Shown here: positions 20,835 to 22,040 of the stretch, piece by piece
Layout: the number at the start of each line of letters is the position of its first letter
Position numbering within the stretch: position 1 is the stretch's first letter
Assembly: GCA_003516705.1 (NCBI GenBank)
Contig: DPCJ01000021.1
Span: 1-22,040 of the forward strand
Length of the DNA stretch: 22,040 nt
From: Prolixibacteraceae bacterium
Lineage (GTDB): Bacteria; Bacteroidota; Bacteroidia; Bacteroidales; Prolixibacteraceae
Reading direction: 5' to 3'
The notes under the pieces: model-generated
Database searches by the model: none
Told to the model about the DNA's origin: nothing
Seen by the model: only the letters and a program-made list of their open reading frames with translations
Program-made: the position numbers and the translations under genes

Positions 20835-22040
20835 CTACTTATCTTTTTTCTCATTCTCTTCCATTTGGGTTTTCAATGCAGCCAATTCGCTGATGTCACC
20901 CAAAGTGGTTTTTTCGATATTGAGTGTAGTTTCGGCAGCAGGAGCGGCTTTTTTACCCGGACGCGCCTGAGCCTTACGTTTGGCATTTTCTTCCGAACGT
21001 TTTTCATCTTCGGCAATACGAGAGTGCGATACGATGATCCGTTTGGCTGATTTATTAAATTCGATGACTTTGAAGTCGAGTTTTTCGTCTTGTTTCACCG
21101 ATGTACCGTCTTCTTTTACAAGATGACGAGGTGTTGCAAAACCTTCAACTCCGTATGGAAGTGCAATTACTGCGCCTTTGTCCATCAGTTCAACCACTGT
21201 TCCTTCGTGAATCGAGTCGGTGGTGAAAATGGTTTCAAAAACATCCCATGGATTTTCTTCGAGCTGTTTGTGGCCGAGGCTCAACCTGCGGTTTTCTTTG
21301 TCGATATCAAGAACAACCACCTGGATTTCGTCACCAATGGCGGTGAATTCCGACGGATGTTTGATTTTTTTCGTCCAACTCAAATCCGAAATGTGGATTA
21401 AGCCGTCAACGCCTTCGGTAATTTCAACAAACACACCAAAGTTGGTGAAGTTACGCACGGTAGCTTTGTGTTTGCTTCCAACACCGTAAAGTGTGTCGAT
21501 GTTTTCCCATGGGTCAGATTTCAGTTGTTTGATACCCAGTGACATTTTGCGTTCGTCGCGGTCAAGGGTAAGAATTGAAGCTTCCACTTCGTCGCCAACT
21601 CTCAGGAAGTCCTGAGCGCTGCGCAGGTGCTGGCTCCAGCTCATTTCCGAAACGTGAATCAAACCTTCAACTCCGGTGGCAATTTCAACAAATGCACCGT
21701 AGTCGGCAATCACAACAACTTTACCTTTTACTTTATCGCCTACTTTCAGTTTTTCGTCAAGATTATCCCACGGATGTGGAGTTAACTGTTTCAAACCAAG
21801 AGCAATGCGTTTTTTGTCATCATCGAAATCGAGGATAACCACGTTGAGTTTCTGGTCGAGTTCCACAATTTCGCTTGGGTGCGAAATACGTCCCCACGAG
21901 AGATCTGTGATGTGGATAAGGCCGTCAACACCGCCGAGGTCCATAAATACCCCGTACGAAGTGATGTTTTTAACAGTTCCTTCCAGAACCTGACCTTTTT
22001 CGAGTTTACCGATGATGTCTTTTTTCTGTTGTTCGAGTTC
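20835..22040 (-). CDS. rpsA: 30S ribosomal protein S1 (C-terminal part, 5' end beyond window)
   Basis: The frame is open to the window edge, so the first third of the gene lies outside. The visible 401 residues contain four S1 OB-fold repeats, probably the last four of six. They begin with GQVLEGTVKNITSYGVF, VKGKVVVIADYGAF, KHKATVRNFTNFGVF, and HEGTVVELMDKGAV. The first three carry the GLIH(I/V)S or GLIHITDLSW motif. The fourth is divergent (GFATPRHLV), as is usual for the last S1 repeat. The C-terminal tail is charged and Ala/Lys-rich. S1 binds mRNA on the 30S subunit and helps initiation, important where Shine-Dalgarno sequences are weak, as in this phylum. Confidence 0.95.
   Translation of the reverse strand, partial: ELEQQKKDIIGKLEKGQVLEGTVKNITSYGVFMDLGGVDGLIHITDLSWGRISHPSEIVELDQKLNVVILDFDDDKKRIALGLKQLTPHPWDNLDEKLKVGDKVKGKVVVIADYGAFVEIATGVEGLIHVSEMSWSQHLRSAQDFLRVGDEVEASILTLDRDERKMSLGIKQLKSDPWENIDTLYGVGSKHKATVRNFTNFGVFVEITEGVDGLIHISDLSWTKKIKHPSEFTAIGDEIQVVVLDIDKENRRLSLGHKQLEENPWDVFETIFTTDSIHEGTVVELMDKGAVIALPYGVEGFATPRHLVKEDGTSVKQDEKLDFKVIEFNKSAKRIIVSHSRIAEDEKRSEENAKRKAQARPGKKAAPAAETTLNIEKTTLGDISELAALKTQMEENEKKDK

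Overview
The window looks like chromosomal DNA of a Bacteroidota bacterium, probably from the order Bacteroidales/Marinilabiliales (for example a Prolixibacteraceae-like organism). This rests on recognising the genes and their neighbours, not on a database search. The supporting signs are the nusB-DUF1573 lipoprotein-yajC operon, the DUF3822-rsmD pair, the rpsA-STAS-rnz cluster, a NusB with a long N-terminal extension, weak Shine-Dalgarno sequences, one good TAnnTTTG promoter element, and moderate GC.

Layout. Positions 68-1775 (minus) carry nusB, a DUF1573 lipoprotein and yajC. A rhomboid-family membrane protease (1848-2588) and a threonine aldolase (2711-3739) follow, also on minus. A plus-strand pair, a GPP34/GOLPH3-like protein and a class I CPD photolyase, covers 3819-5762. 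A large AT-rich envelope protein with MG2-like and TonB-plug-like domains (5809-8571) and an exported glutathione-peroxidase-like protein (8631-9170) are on minus. dnaX (9309-11044, plus) is split by a stop codon directly after a run of ten A residues. A -1 shift at the run restores a 578-residue tau protein, while unshifted reading gives a 367-residue gamma-like protein. pdxH (minus), an exported single-Cys redoxin (plus, with a good terminator), and an operon of a membrane-anchored protein, DUF3822 and rsmD (minus) follow. A RecD/Dda-like helicase occupies 14767-16191 (plus).

Positions 16192-17931 form a small accessory pocket. It holds a 5'-truncated group II intron remnant (domains V and VI only, no reverse transcriptase), a lone AT-rich HEPN-type gene with an RxxxxH motif (probable RNase, perhaps anti-phage), and a 42-bp tandem repeat array with two interleaved unit types. 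A GH43-like secreted glycosidase (17932-19032, minus) comes next. A gene-free stretch with two perfect hairpins and short-period repeat tracts follows, and then rnz, a STAS protein and the 3' two-thirds of rpsA, which runs off the right edge.

Most genes are housekeeping functions in protein export, transcription antitermination, replication clamp loading, DNA repair, translation and tRNA processing. The observations most worth a second look are the dnaX slippage site, the intron remnant beside the HEPN gene, the 42-bp array, and a recurring class of intergenic sequences built from degenerate 7- and 8-bp periods.
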